In this document: in pieces, positions 48,198-61,100 of the stretch
Layout: each line of letters opens with the position of its first letter
Position numbering within the stretch: the first letter of the stretch is position 1
NCBI RefSeq assembly: GCF_963576545.1
Contig: NW_026870457.1
Location: 124,001-188,000, forward strand
Source of the DNA: Limanda limanda
Taxonomy: Eukaryota; Chordata; Actinopteri; Pleuronectiformes; Pleuronectidae
Direction of reading: 5' to 3'
DNA: 64,000 nt
Position numbers and translations under genes: made by a program
Notes under the pieces: generated by a model
Databases searched by the model: none
Told to the model about the DNA's origin: nothing
The model's input: only the letters and a program-made list of their open reading frames with translations

Positions 48198-51033
48198 CCC
48201 CCAAATCTGAGGAGATATTCTTGAATAACTTTTTTTGTGAAGGTCGGAGAGACTTGCAAGTAGGCTCTACCCCCACTAAATGGGGTTGCGCGCATCGATC
48301 GGTACCATCCTTGAGCTTCTCCGACTTTCGGAAGGGTTAGGGTTAGGGTTAGGGATGAAAGCACATAGGAGAAAGAGATATTCTTGAATAACTTTTTTTG
48401 TGAAGGTCGGAGAGACTTGCAAGTAGGCTCTACCCCCACTAAATGGGGTAGCGCGCATCGATCGGTACCATCCTTGAGCTTCTCCGACTTTCGGAAGGGT
48501 TAGGGTTAGGGTTAGGGATGAAAGCACATAGGAGAAAGAGATATTCTTGAATAACTTTTTTTGTGAAGGTCGGAGAGACTTGGAAAGTGGTTGCATCTGG
48601 ACTAATTTGGGTCCTGCGGATCGATTGGTACCATCCCCGAGCTTGTACGACCTTCGGAAGAGGTCGACCGACGAAATTCCCCCAAATCTGAGGAGATATT
48701 CTTGAATAACTTTTTTTGTGAAGGTCGGAGAGACTTGCAAGTAGGCTCTACCCCCACTAAATGGGGTTGCGCGCATCGATCGGTACCATCCTTGAGCTTC
48801 TCCGACTTTCGGAAGGGTTAGGGTTAGGGTTAGGGATGAAAGCACATAGGAGAAAGAGATATTCTTGAATAACTTTTTTTGTGAAGGTCGGAGAGACTTG
48901 CAAGTAGGCTCTACCCCCACTAAATGGGGTAGCGCGCATCGATCGGTACCATCCTTGAGCTTCTCCGACTTTCGGAAGGGTTAGGGTTAGGGTTAGGGAT
49001 GAAAGCACATAGGAGAAAGAGATATTCTTGAATAACTTTTTTTGTGAAGGTCGGAGAGACTTGGAAAGTGGTTGCATCTGGACTAATTTGGGTCCTGCAG
49101 ATCGATTGGTACCATCCCCGAGCTTGTACGACCTTCGGAAGAGGTCGACCGACGAAATTCCCCCAAATCTGAGGAGATATTCTTGAATAACTTTTTTTGT
49201 GAAGGTCGGAGAGACTTGCAAGTAGGCTCTACCCCCACTAAATGGGGTTGCGCGCATCGATCGGTACCATCCTTGAGCTTCTCCGACTTTCGGAAGGGTT
49301 AGGGTTAGGGTTAGGGATGAAAGCACATAGGAGAAAGAGATATTCTTGAATAACGTTTTTTGTGAAGGTCGGAGAGACTTGGAAAGTGGTTGCATCTGGA
49401 CTAATTTGGGTCCTGCGGATCGATTGGTACCATCCCCGAGCTTGTACGACCTTCGGAAGAGGTCGACCGACGAAATTCCCCCAAATCTGAGGAGATATTC
49501 TTGAATAACTTTTTTTGTGAAGGTCGGAGAGACTTGCAAGTAGGCTCTACCCCCACTAAATGGGGTTGCGCGCATCGATCGGTACCATCCTTGAGCTTCT
49601 CCGACTTTCGGAAGGGTTAGGGTTAGGGTTAGGGATGAAAGCACATAGGAGAAAGAGATATTCTTGAATAACTTTTTTTGTGAAGGTCGGAGAGACTTGC
49701 AAGTAGGCTCTACCCCCACTAAATGGGGTAGCGCGCATCGATCGGTACCATCCTTGAGCTTCTCCGACTTTCGGAAGGGTTAGGGTTAGGGTTAGGGATG
49801 AAAGCACATAGGAGAAAGAGATATTCTTGAATAACTTTTTTTGTGAAGGTCGGAGAGACTTGGAAAGTGGTTGCATCTGGACTAATTTGGGTCCTGCGGA
49901 TCGATTGGTACCATCCTTGAGCTTGTACGACCTTCGGAAGAGGTCGACCGACGAAATTCCCCCAAATCTGAGGAGATATTCTTGAATAACTTTTTTTGTG
50001 AAGGTCGGAGAGACTTGCAAGTAGGCTCTACCCCCACTAAATGGGGTTGCGCGCATCGATCGGTACCATCCTTGAGCTTCTCCGACTTTCGGAAGGGTTA
50101 GGGTTAGGGTTAGGGATGAAAGCACATAGGAGAAAGAGATATTCTTGAATAACTTTTTTTGTGAAGGTCGGAGAGACTTGGAAAGTGGTTGCATCTGGAC
50201 TAATTTGGGTCCTGCGGATCGATTGGTACCATCTCCGAGCTTGTACGACCTTCGGAAGAGGTCGACCGACGAAATTCCCCCAAATCTGAGGAGATATTCT
50301 TGAATAACTTTTTTTGTGAAGGTCGGAGAGACTTGCAAGTAGGCTCTACCCCCACTAAATGGGGTAGCGCGCATCGATCGGTACCATCCTTGAGCTTCTC
50401 CGACTTTCGGAAGGGTTAGGGTTAGGGTTAGGGATGAAAGCACATAGGAGAAAGAGATATTCTTGAATAACTTTTTTTGTGAAGGTCGGAGAGACTTGGA
50501 AAGTGGTTGCATCTGGACTAATTTGGGTCCTGCGGATCGATTGGTACCATCCCCGAGCTTGTACGACCTTCGGAAGAGGTCGACCGACGAAATTCCCCCA
50601 AATCTGAGGAGATATTCTTGAATAACTTTTTTTGTGAAGGTCGGAGAGACTTGCAAGTAGGCTCTACCCCCACTAAATGGGGTTGCGCGCATCGATCGGT
50701 ACCATCCTTGAGCTTCTCCGACTTTCGGAAGGGTTAGGGTTAGGGTTAGGGATGAAAGCACATAGGAGAAAGAGATATTCTTGAATAACTTTTTTTGTGA
50801 AGGTCGGAGAGACTTGCAAGTAGGCTCTACCCCCACTAAATGGGGTAGCGCGCATCGATCGGTACCATCCTTGAGCTTCTCCGACTTTCGGAAGGGTTAG
50901 GGTTAGGGTTAGGGATGAAAGCACATAGGAGAAAGAGATATTCTTGAATAACTTTTTTTGTGAAGGTCGGAGAGACTTGGAAAGTGGTTGCATCTGGACT
51001 AATTTGGGTCCTGCGGATCGATTGGTACCATCC
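48198..51033 (+). repeat. 2,397-bp duplication, copy 1
   Basis: Bases 48198-51033 match 50595-53430, a shift of 2,397 bp. The word order after successive S words is 1-2-3-1. The block includes the chimeric beta tail at 49917. It begins just after the private T-to-A change at 48197 and ends where the shifted copy has a chimeric tail and this one does not. Confidence 0.8.
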
Positions 51034-52869
51034 CCGAGCTTGTACGACCTTCGGAAGAGGTCGACCGACGAAATTCCCCCAAATCTGAGGAGATATTCTT
51101 GAATAACTTTTTTTGTGAAGGTCGGAGAGACTTGCAAGTAGGCTCTACCCCCACTAAATGGGGTTGCGCGCATCGATCGGTACCATCCTTGAGCTTCTCC
51201 GACTTTCGGAAGGGTTAGGGTTAGGGTTAGGGATGAAAGCACATAGGAGAAAGAGATATTCTTGAATAACTTTTTTTGTGAAGGTCGGAGAGACTTGCAA
51301 GTAGGCTCTACCCCCACTAAATGGGGTAGCGCGCATCGATCGGTACCATCCTTGAGCTTCTCCGACTTTCGGAAGGGTTAGGGTTAGGGTTAGGGATGAA
51401 AGCACATAGGAGAAAGAGATATTCTTGAATAACTTTTTTTGTGAAGGTCGGAGAGACTTGGAAAGTGGTTGCATCTGGACTAATTTGGGTCCTGCAGATC
51501 GATTGGTACCATCCCCGAGCTTGTACGACCTTCGGAAGAGGTCGACCGACGAAATTCCCCCAAATCTGAGGAGATATTCTTGAATAACTTTTTTTGTGAA
51601 GGTCGGAGAGACTTGCAAGTAGGCTCTACCCCCACTAAATGGGGTTGCGCGCATCGATCGGTACCATCCTTGAGCTTCTCCGACTTTCGGAAGGGTTAGG
51701 GTTAGGGTTAGGGATGAAAGCACATAGGAGAAAGAGATATTCTTGAATAACGTTTTTTGTGAAGGTCGGAGAGACTTGGAAAGTGGTTGCATCTGGACTA
51801 ATTTGGGTCCTGCGGATCGATTGGTACCATCCCCGAGCTTGTACGACCTTCGGAAGAGGTCGACCGACGAAATTCCCCCAAATCTGAGGAGATATTCTTG
51901 AATAACTTTTTTTGTGAAGGTCGGAGAGACTTGCAAGTAGGCTCTACCCCCACTAAATGGGGTTGCGCGCATCGATCGGTACCATCCTTGAGCTTCTCCG
52001 ACTTTCGGAAGGGTTAGGGTTAGGGTTAGGGATGAAAGCACATAGGAGAAAGAGATATTCTTGAATAACTTTTTTTGTGAAGGTCGGAGAGACTTGCAAG
52101 TAGGCTCTACCCCCACTAAATGGGGTAGCGCGCATCGATCGGTACCATCCTTGAGCTTCTCCGACTTTCGGAAGGGTTAGGGTTAGGGTTAGGGATGAAA
52201 GCACATAGGAGAAAGAGATATTCTTGAATAACTTTTTTTGTGAAGGTCGGAGAGACTTGGAAAGTGGTTGCATCTGGACTAATTTGGGTCCTGCGGATCG
52301 ATTGGTACCATCCTTGAGCTTGTACGACCTTCGGAAGAGGTCGACCGACGAAATTCCCCCAAATCTGAGGAGATATTCTTGAATAACTTTTTTTGTGAAG
52401 GTCGGAGAGACTTGCAAGTAGGCTCTACCCCCACTAAATGGGGTTGCGCGCATCGATCGGTACCATCCTTGAGCTTCTCCGACTTTCGGAAGGGTTAGGG
52501 TTAGGGTTAGGGATGAAAGCACATAGGAGAAAGAGATATTCTTGAATAACTTTTTTTGTGAAGGTCGGAGAGACTTGGAAAGTGGTTGCATCTGGACTAA
52601 TTTGGGTCCTGCGGATCGATTGGTACCATCTCCGAGCTTGTACGACCTTCGGAAGAGGTCGACCGACGAAATTCCCCCAAATCTGAGGAGATATTCTTGA
52701 ATAACTTTTTTTGTGAAGGTCGGAGAGACTTGCAAGTAGGCTCTACCCCCACTAAATGGGGTAGCGCGCATCGATCGGTACCATCCTTGAGCTTCTCCGA
52801 CTTTCGGAAGGGTTAGGGTTAGGGTTAGGGATGAAAGCACATAGGAGAAAGAGATATTCTTGAATAACT
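49356..52869 (+). repeat. 3,514-bp duplication, copy 1
   Basis: Bases 49356-54678 match 52870-58192, a shift of 3,514 bp. The barcode 3-1-2-3-3 from 49614 is followed by 3-1-2-3-3 from 53128. The only difference I noticed is the telomeric GGA at 56813. This block overlaps the 2,397-bp duplication, so the region expanded in more than one step. Confidence 0.8.
49911..49930 (+). repeat. Chimeric beta tail with alpha-type CCTTGAG
   Basis: The beta tail normally reads CCATCCCCGAGCTTGTACG. Here CC is replaced by TT at 49917-49918, giving the alpha-type CCATCCTTGAGC followed by beta-type TTGTACG. Copies are at 52314, 53431, 55828 and 56945, always in the first L word after an S. A short conversion tract from alpha fits; two point changes are the alternative. 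Confidence 0.75.
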
Positions 52870-55800
52870 TTTTTTGTGAAGGTCGGAGAGACTTGGAAAG
52901 TGGTTGCATCTGGACTAATTTGGGTCCTGCGGATCGATTGGTACCATCCCCGAGCTTGTACGACCTTCGGAAGAGGTCGACCGACGAAATTCCCCCAAAT
53001 CTGAGGAGATATTCTTGAATAACTTTTTTTGTGAAGGTCGGAGAGACTTGCAAGTAGGCTCTACCCCCACTAAATGGGGTTGCGCGCATCGATCGGTACC
53101 ATCCTTGAGCTTCTCCGACTTTCGGAAGGGTTAGGGTTAGGGTTAGGGATGAAAGCACATAGGAGAAAGAGATATTCTTGAATAACTTTTTTTGTGAAGG
53201 TCGGAGAGACTTGCAAGTAGGCTCTACCCCCACTAAATGGGGTAGCGCGCATCGATCGGTACCATCCTTGAGCTTCTCCGACTTTCGGAAGGGTTAGGGT
53301 TAGGGTTAGGGATGAAAGCACATAGGAGAAAGAGATATTCTTGAATAACTTTTTTTGTGAAGGTCGGAGAGACTTGGAAAGTGGTTGCATCTGGACTAAT
53401 TTGGGTCCTGCGGATCGATTGGTACCATCCTTGAGCTTGTACGACCTTCGGAAGAGGTCGACCGACGAAATTCCCCCAAATCTGAGGAGATATTCTTGAA
53501 TAACTTTTTTTGTGAAGGTCGGAGAGACTTGCAAGTAGGCTCTACCCCCACTAAATGGGGTTGCGCGCATCGATCGGTACCATCCTTGAGCTTCTCCGAC
53601 TTTCGGAAGGGTTAGGGTTAGGGTTAGGGATGAAAGCACATAGGAGAAAGAGATATTCTTGAATAACTTTTTTTGTGAAGGTCGGAGAGACTTGGAAAGT
53701 GGTTGCATCTGGACTAATTTGGGTCCTGCGGATCGATTGGTACCATCTCCGAGCTTGTACGACCTTCGGAAGAGGTCGACCGACGAAATTCCCCCAAATC
53801 TGAGGAGATATTCTTGAATAACTTTTTTTGTGAAGGTCGGAGAGACTTGCAAGTAGGCTCTACCCCCACTAAATGGGGTAGCGCGCATCGATCGGTACCA
53901 TCCTTGAGCTTCTCCGACTTTCGGAAGGGTTAGGGTTAGGGTTAGGGATGAAAGCACATAGGAGAAAGAGATATTCTTGAATAACTTTTTTTGTGAAGGT
54001 CGGAGAGACTTGGAAAGTGGTTGCATCTGGACTAATTTGGGTCCTGCGGATCGATTGGTACCATCCCCGAGCTTGTACGACCTTCGGAAGAGGTCGACCG
54101 ACGAAATTCCCCCAAATCTGAGGAGATATTCTTGAATAACTTTTTTTGTGAAGGTCGGAGAGACTTGCAAGTAGGCTCTACCCCCACTAAATGGGGTTGC
54201 GCGCATCGATCGGTACCATCCTTGAGCTTCTCCGACTTTCGGAAGGGTTAGGGTTAGGGTTAGGGATGAAAGCACATAGGAGAAAGAGATATTCTTGAAT
54301 AACTTTTTTTGTGAAGGTCGGAGAGACTTGCAAGTAGGCTCTACCCCCACTAAATGGGGTAGCGCGCATCGATCGGTACCATCCTTGAGCTTCTCCGACT
54401 TTCGGAAGGGTTAGGGTTAGGGTTAGGGATGAAAGCACATAGGAGAAAGAGATATTCTTGAATAACTTTTTTTGTGAAGGTCGGAGAGACTTGGAAAGTG
54501 GTTGCATCTGGACTAATTTGGGTCCTGCGGATCGATTGGTACCATCCCCGAGCTTGTACGACCTTCGGAAGAGGTCGACCGACGAAATTCCCCCAAATCT
54601 GAGGAGATATTCTTGAATAACTTTTTTTGTGAAGGTCGGAGAGACTTGCAAGTAGGCTCTACCCCCACTAAATGGGGTTGCGCGCATCGATCGGTACCAT
54701 CCTTGAGCTTCTCCGACTTTCGGAAGGGTTAGGGTTAGGGTTAGGGATGAAAGCACATAGGAGAAAGAGATATTCTTGAATAACTTTTTTTGTGAAGGTC
54801 GGAGAGACTTGCAAGTAGGCTCTACCCCCACTAAATGGGGTAGCGCGCATCGATCGGTACCATCCTTGAGCTTCTCCGACTTTCGGAAGGGTTAGGGTTA
54901 GGGTTAGGGATGAAAGCACATAGGAGAAAGAGATATTCTTGAATAACTTTTTTTGTGAAGGTCGGAGAGACTTGGAAAGTGGTTGCATCTGGACTAATTT
55001 GGGTCCTGCAGATCGATTGGTACCATCCCCGAGCTTGTACGACCTTCGGAAGAGGTCGACCGACGAAATTCCCCCAAATCTGAGGAGATATTCTTGAATA
55101 ACTTTTTTTGTGAAGGTCGGAGAGACTTGCAAGTAGGCTCTACCCCCACTAAATGGGGTTGCGCGCATCGATCGGTACCATCCTTGAGCTTCTCCGACTT
55201 TCGGAAGGGTTAGGGTTAGGGTTAGGGATGAAAGCACATAGGAGAAAGAGATATTCTTGAATAACGTTTTTTGTGAAGGTCGGAGAGACTTGGAAAGTGG
55301 TTGCATCTGGACTAATTTGGGTCCTGCGGATCGATTGGTACCATCCCCGAGCTTGTACGACCTTCGGAAGAGGTCGACCGACGAAATTCCCCCAAATCTG
55401 AGGAGATATTCTTGAATAACTTTTTTTGTGAAGGTCGGAGAGACTTGCAAGTAGGCTCTACCCCCACTAAATGGGGTTGCGCGCATCGATCGGTACCATC
55501 CTTGAGCTTCTCCGACTTTCGGAAGGGTTAGGGTTAGGGTTAGGGATGAAAGCACATAGGAGAAAGAGATATTCTTGAATAACTTTTTTTGTGAAGGTCG
55601 GAGAGACTTGCAAGTAGGCTCTACCCCCACTAAATGGGGTAGCGCGCATCGATCGGTACCATCCTTGAGCTTCTCCGACTTTCGGAAGGGTTAGGGTTAG
55701 GGTTAGGGATGAAAGCACATAGGAGAAAGAGATATTCTTGAATAACTTTTTTTGTGAAGGTCGGAGAGACTTGGAAAGTGGTTGCATCTGGACTAATTTG

Positions 55801-58192
55801 GGTCCTGCGGATCGATTGGTACCATCCTTGAGCTTGTACGACCTTCGGAAGAGGTCGACCGACGAAATTCCCCCAAATCTGAGGAGATATTCTTGAATAA
55901 CTTTTTTTGTGAAGGTCGGAGAGACTTGCAAGTAGGCTCTACCCCCACTAAATGGGGTTGCGCGCATCGATCGGTACCATCCTTGAGCTTCTCCGACTTT
56001 CGGAAGGGTTAGGGTTAGGGTTAGGGATGAAAGCACATAGGAGAAAGAGATATTCTTGAATAACTTTTTTTGTGAAGGTCGGAGAGACTTGGAAAGTGGT
56101 TGCATCTGGACTAATTTGGGTCCTGCGGATCGATTGGTACCATCTCCGAGCTTGTACGACCTTCGGAAGAGGTCGACCGACGAAATTCCCCCAAATCTGA
56201 GGAGATATTCTTGAATAACTTTTTTTGTGAAGGTCGGAGAGACTTGCAAGTAGGCTCTACCCCCACTAAATGGGGTAGCGCGCATCGATCGGTACCATCC
56301 TTGAGCTTCTCCGACTTTCGGAAGGGTTAGGGTTAGGGTTAGGGATGAAAGCACATAGGAGAAAGAGATATTCTTGAATAACTTTTTTTGTGAAGGTCGG
56401 AGAGACTTGGAAAGTGGTTGCATCTGGACTAATTTGGGTCCTGCGGATCGATTGGTACCATCCCCGAGCTTGTACGACCTTCGGAAGAGGTCGACCGACG
56501 AAATTCCCCCAAATCTGAGGAGATATTCTTGAATAACTTTTTTTGTGAAGGTCGGAGAGACTTGCAAGTAGGCTCTACCCCCACTAAATGGGGTTGCGCG
56601 CATCGATCGGTACCATCCTTGAGCTTCTCCGACTTTCGGAAGGGTTAGGGTTAGGGTTAGGGATGAAAGCACATAGGAGAAAGAGATATTCTTGAATAAC
56701 TTTTTTTGTGAAGGTCGGAGAGACTTGCAAGTAGGCTCTACCCCCACTAAATGGGGTAGCGCGCATCGATCGGTACCATCCTTGAGCTTCTCCGACTTTC
56801 GGAAGGGTTAGGATTAGGGTTAGGGATGAAAGCACATAGGAGAAAGAGATATTCTTGAATAACTTTTTTTGTGAAGGTCGGAGAGACTTGGAAAGTGGTT
56901 GCATCTGGACTAATTTGGGTCCTGCGGATCGATTGGTACCATCCTTGAGCTTGTACGACCTTCGGAAGAGGTCGACCGACGAAATTCCCCCAAATCTGAG
57001 GAGATATTCTTGAATAACTTTTTTTGTGAAGGTCGGAGAGACTTGCAAGTAGGCTCTACCCCCACTAAATGGGGTTGCGCGCATCGATCGGTACCATCCT
57101 TGAGCTTCTCCGACTTTCGGAAGGGTTAGGGTTAGGGTTAGGGATGAAAGCACATAGGAGAAAGAGATATTCTTGAATAACTTTTTTTGTGAAGGTCGGA
57201 GAGACTTGGAAAGTGGTTGCATCTGGACTAATTTGGGTCCTGCGGATCGATTGGTACCATCTCCGAGCTTGTACGACCTTCGGAAGAGGTCGACCGACGA
57301 AATTCCCCCAAATCTGAGGAGATATTCTTGAATAACTTTTTTTGTGAAGGTCGGAGAGACTTGCAAGTAGGCTCTACCCCCACTAAATGGGGTAGCGCGC
57401 ATCGATCGGTACCATCCTTGAGCTTCTCCGACTTTCGGAAGGGTTAGGGTTAGGGTTAGGGATGAAAGCACATAGGAGAAAGAGATATTCTTGAATAACT
57501 TTTTTTGTGAAGGTCGGAGAGACTTGGAAAGTGGTTGCATCTGGACTAATTTGGGTCCTGCGGATCGATTGGTACCATCCCCGAGCTTGTACGACCTTCG
57601 GAAGAGGTCGACCGACGAAATTCCCCCAAATCTGAGGAGATATTCTTGAATAACTTTTTTTGTGAAGGTCGGAGAGACTTGCAAGTAGGCTCTACCCCCA
57701 CTAAATGGGGTTGCGCGCATCGATCGGTACCATCCTTGAGCTTCTCCGACTTTCGGAAGGGTTAGGGTTAGGGTTAGGGATGAAAGCACATAGGAGAAAG
57801 AGATATTCTTGAATAACTTTTTTTGTGAAGGTCGGAGAGACTTGCAAGTAGGCTCTACCCCCACTAAATGGGGTAGCGCGCATCGATCGGTACCATCCTT
57901 GAGCTTCTCCGACTTTCGGAAGGGTTAGGGTTAGGGTTAGGGATGAAAGCACATAGGAGAAAGAGATATTCTTGAATAACTTTTTTTGTGAAGGTCGGAG
58001 AGACTTGGAAAGTGGTTGCATCTGGACTAATTTGGGTCCTGCGGATCGATTGGTACCATCCCCGAGCTTGTACGACCTTCGGAAGAGGTCGACCGACGAA
58101 ATTCCCCCAAATCTGAGGAGATATTCTTGAATAACTTTTTTTGTGAAGGTCGGAGAGACTTGCAAGTAGGCTCTACCCCCACTAAATGGGGT
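52870..58192 (+). repeat. 3,514-bp duplication, copy 2
   Basis: This copy is rich in L words. Its chimeric beta tails are at 53431, 55828 and 56945. The match ends at 58193, where GGGGTAG replaces GGGGTTG. Its end overlaps the right-hand copy of the 57,276-bp-spaced duplication. Confidence 0.8.
56805..56825 (+). repeat. Telomeric tract with internal GGA
   Basis: The second G-run is GGA (A at 56813). The counterpart 3,514 bp upstream, at 53291, is normal, so this change is younger than that duplication. Confidence 0.9.
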
Positions 58193-61100
58193 AGCGCGCA
58201 TCGATCGGTACCATCCTTGAGCTTCTCCGACTTTCGGAAGGGTTAGGGTTAGGGTTAGGGATGAAAGCACATAGGAGAAAGAGATATTCTTGAATAACGT
58301 TTTTTGTGAAGGTCGGAAAGACTTGGAAAGTGGTTGCATCTGGACTAATTTGGGTCCTGCGGATCGATTGGTACCATCCCCGAGCTTGTACGACCTTCGG
58401 AAGAGGTCGACCGACGAAATTCCCCCAAATCTGAGGAGATATTCTTGAATAACTTTTTTTGTGAAGGTCGGAGAGACTTGCAAGTAGGCTCTACCCCCAC
58501 TAAATGGGGTAGCGCGCATCGATCGGTACCATCCTTGAGCTTCTCCGACTTTCGGAAGGGTTAGGGTTAGGGTTAGGGATGAAAGCACATAGGAGAAAGA
58601 GATATTCTTGAATAACGTTTTTTGTGAAGGTCGGAGAGACTTGGAAAGTGGTTGCATCTGGACTAATTTGGGTCCTGCTGATCGATTGGTACCATCCCCG
58701 AGCTTGTACGACCTTCGGAAGAGGTCGACCGACGAAATTCCCCCAAATCTGAGGAGATATTCTTGAATAACTTTTTTTGTGAAGGTCGGAGAGACTTGCA
58801 AGTAGGCTCTACCCCCACTAAATGGGGTTGCGCGCATCGATCGGTACCATCTTTGAGCTTCTCCGACTTTCGGAAGGGTTAGGGTTAGGGTTAGGGATGA
58901 AAGCACATAGGAGAAAGAGATATTCTTGAATAACTTTTTTTGTGAAGGTCGGAGAGACTTGCAAGTAGGCTCTACCCCCACTAAATGGGGTAGCGCGCAT
59001 CGATCGGTACCATCCTTGAGCTTCTCCGACTTTCGGAAGGGTTAGGGTTAGGGTTAGGGATGAAAGCACATAGGAGAAAGAGATATTCTTGAATAACTTT
59101 TTTTGTGAAGGTCGGAGAGACTTGGAAAGTGGTTGCATCTGGACTAATTTGGGTCCTGCGGATCGATTGGTACCATCCCCGAGCTTGTACGACCTTCGGA
59201 AGAGGTCGACCGACGAAATTCCCCCAAATCTGAGGAGATATTCTTGAATAACTTTTTTTGTGAAGGTCGGAGAGACTTGCAAGTAGGCTCTACCCCCACT
59301 AAATGGGGTAGCGCGCATCGATCGGTACCATCCTTGAGCTTCTCCGACTTTCGGAAGGGTTAGGGTTAGGGTTAGGGATGAAAGCACATAGGAGAAAGAG
59401 ATATTCTTGAATAACGTTTTTTGTGAAGGTCGGAGAGACTTGGAAAGTGGTTGCATCTGGACTAATTTGGGTCCTGCAGATCGATTGGTACCATCCCCGA
59501 GCTTGTACGACCTTCGGAAGAGGTCGACCGACGAAATTCCCCCAAATCTGAGGAGATATTCTTGAATAACTTTTTTTGTGAAGGTCGGAGAGACTTGCAA
59601 GTAGGCTCTACCCCCACTAAATGGGGTTGCGCGCATCGATCGGTACCATCCTTGAGCTTCTCCGACTTTCGGAAGGGTTAGGGTTAGGGTTAGGGATGAA
59701 AGCACATAGGAGAAAGAGATATTCTTGAATAACTTTTTTTGTGAAGGTCGGAGAGACTTGCAAGTAGGCTCTACCCCCACTAAATGGGGTAGCGCGCATC
59801 GATCGGTACCATCCTTGAGCTTCTCCGACTTTCGGAAGGGTTAGGGTTAGGGTTAGGGATGAAAGCACATAGGAGAAAGAGATATTCTTGAATAACTTTT
59901 TTTGTGAAGGTCGGAGAGACTTGGAAAGTGGTTGCATCTGGACTAATTTGGGTCCTGCGGATCGATTGGTACCATCCCCGAGCTTGTACGACCTTCGGAA
60001 GAGGTCGACCGACGAAATTCCCCCAAATCTGAGGAGATATTCTTGAATAACTTTTTTTGTGAAGGTCGGAGAGACTTGCAAGTAGGCTCTACCCCCACTA
60101 AATGGGGTTGCGCGCATCGATCGGTACCATCCTTGAGCTTCTCCGACTTTCGGAAGGGTTAGGGTTAGGGTTAGGGATGAAAGCACATAGGAGAAAGAGA
60201 TATTCTTGAATAACTTTTTTTGTGAAGGTCGGAGAGACTTGGAAAGTGGTTGCATCTGGACTAATTTGGGTCCTGCAGATCGATTGGTACCATCTCCGAG
60301 CTTGTACGACCTTCGGAAGAGGTCGACCGACGAAATTCCCCCAAATCTGAGGAGATATTCTTGAATAACTTTTTTTGTGAAGGTCGGAGAGACTTGCAAG
60401 TAGGCTCTACCCCCACTAAATGGGGTAGCGCGCATCGATCAGTACCATCCTTGAGCTTCTCCGACTTTCGGAAGGGTTAGGGTTAGGGATGAAAGCACAT
60501 AGGAGAAAGAGATATTCTTGAATAACTTTTTTTGTGAAGGTCGGAGAGACTTGGAAAGTGGTTGCATCTGGACTAATTTGGGTCCTGCAGATCGATTGGT
60601 ACCATCCCCGAGCTTGTACGACCTTCGGAAGAGGTCGACCGACGAAATTCCCCCAAATCTGAGGAGATATTCTTGAATAACTTTTTTTGTGAAGGTCGGA
60701 GAGACTTGCAAGTAGGCTCTACCCCCACTAAATGGGGTAGCGCGCATCGATCGGTACCATCCTTGAGCTTCTCCGACTTTCGGAAGGGTTAGGGTTAGGG
60801 TTAGGGATGAAAGCACATAGGAGAAAGAGATATTCTTGAATAACTTTTTTTGTGAAGGTCGGAGAGACTTGCAAGTAGGCTCTACCCCCACTAAATGGGG
60901 TAGCGCGCATCGATCGGTACCATCCTTGAGCTTCTCCGACTTTCGGAAGGGTTAGGGTTAGGGTTAGGGATGAAAGCACATAGGAGAAAGAGATATTCTT
61001 GAATAACTTTTTTTGTGAAGGTCGGAGAGACTTGGAAAGTGGTTGCATCTGGACTAATTTGGGTCCTGCGGATCGATTGGTACCATCCCCGAGCTTGTAC

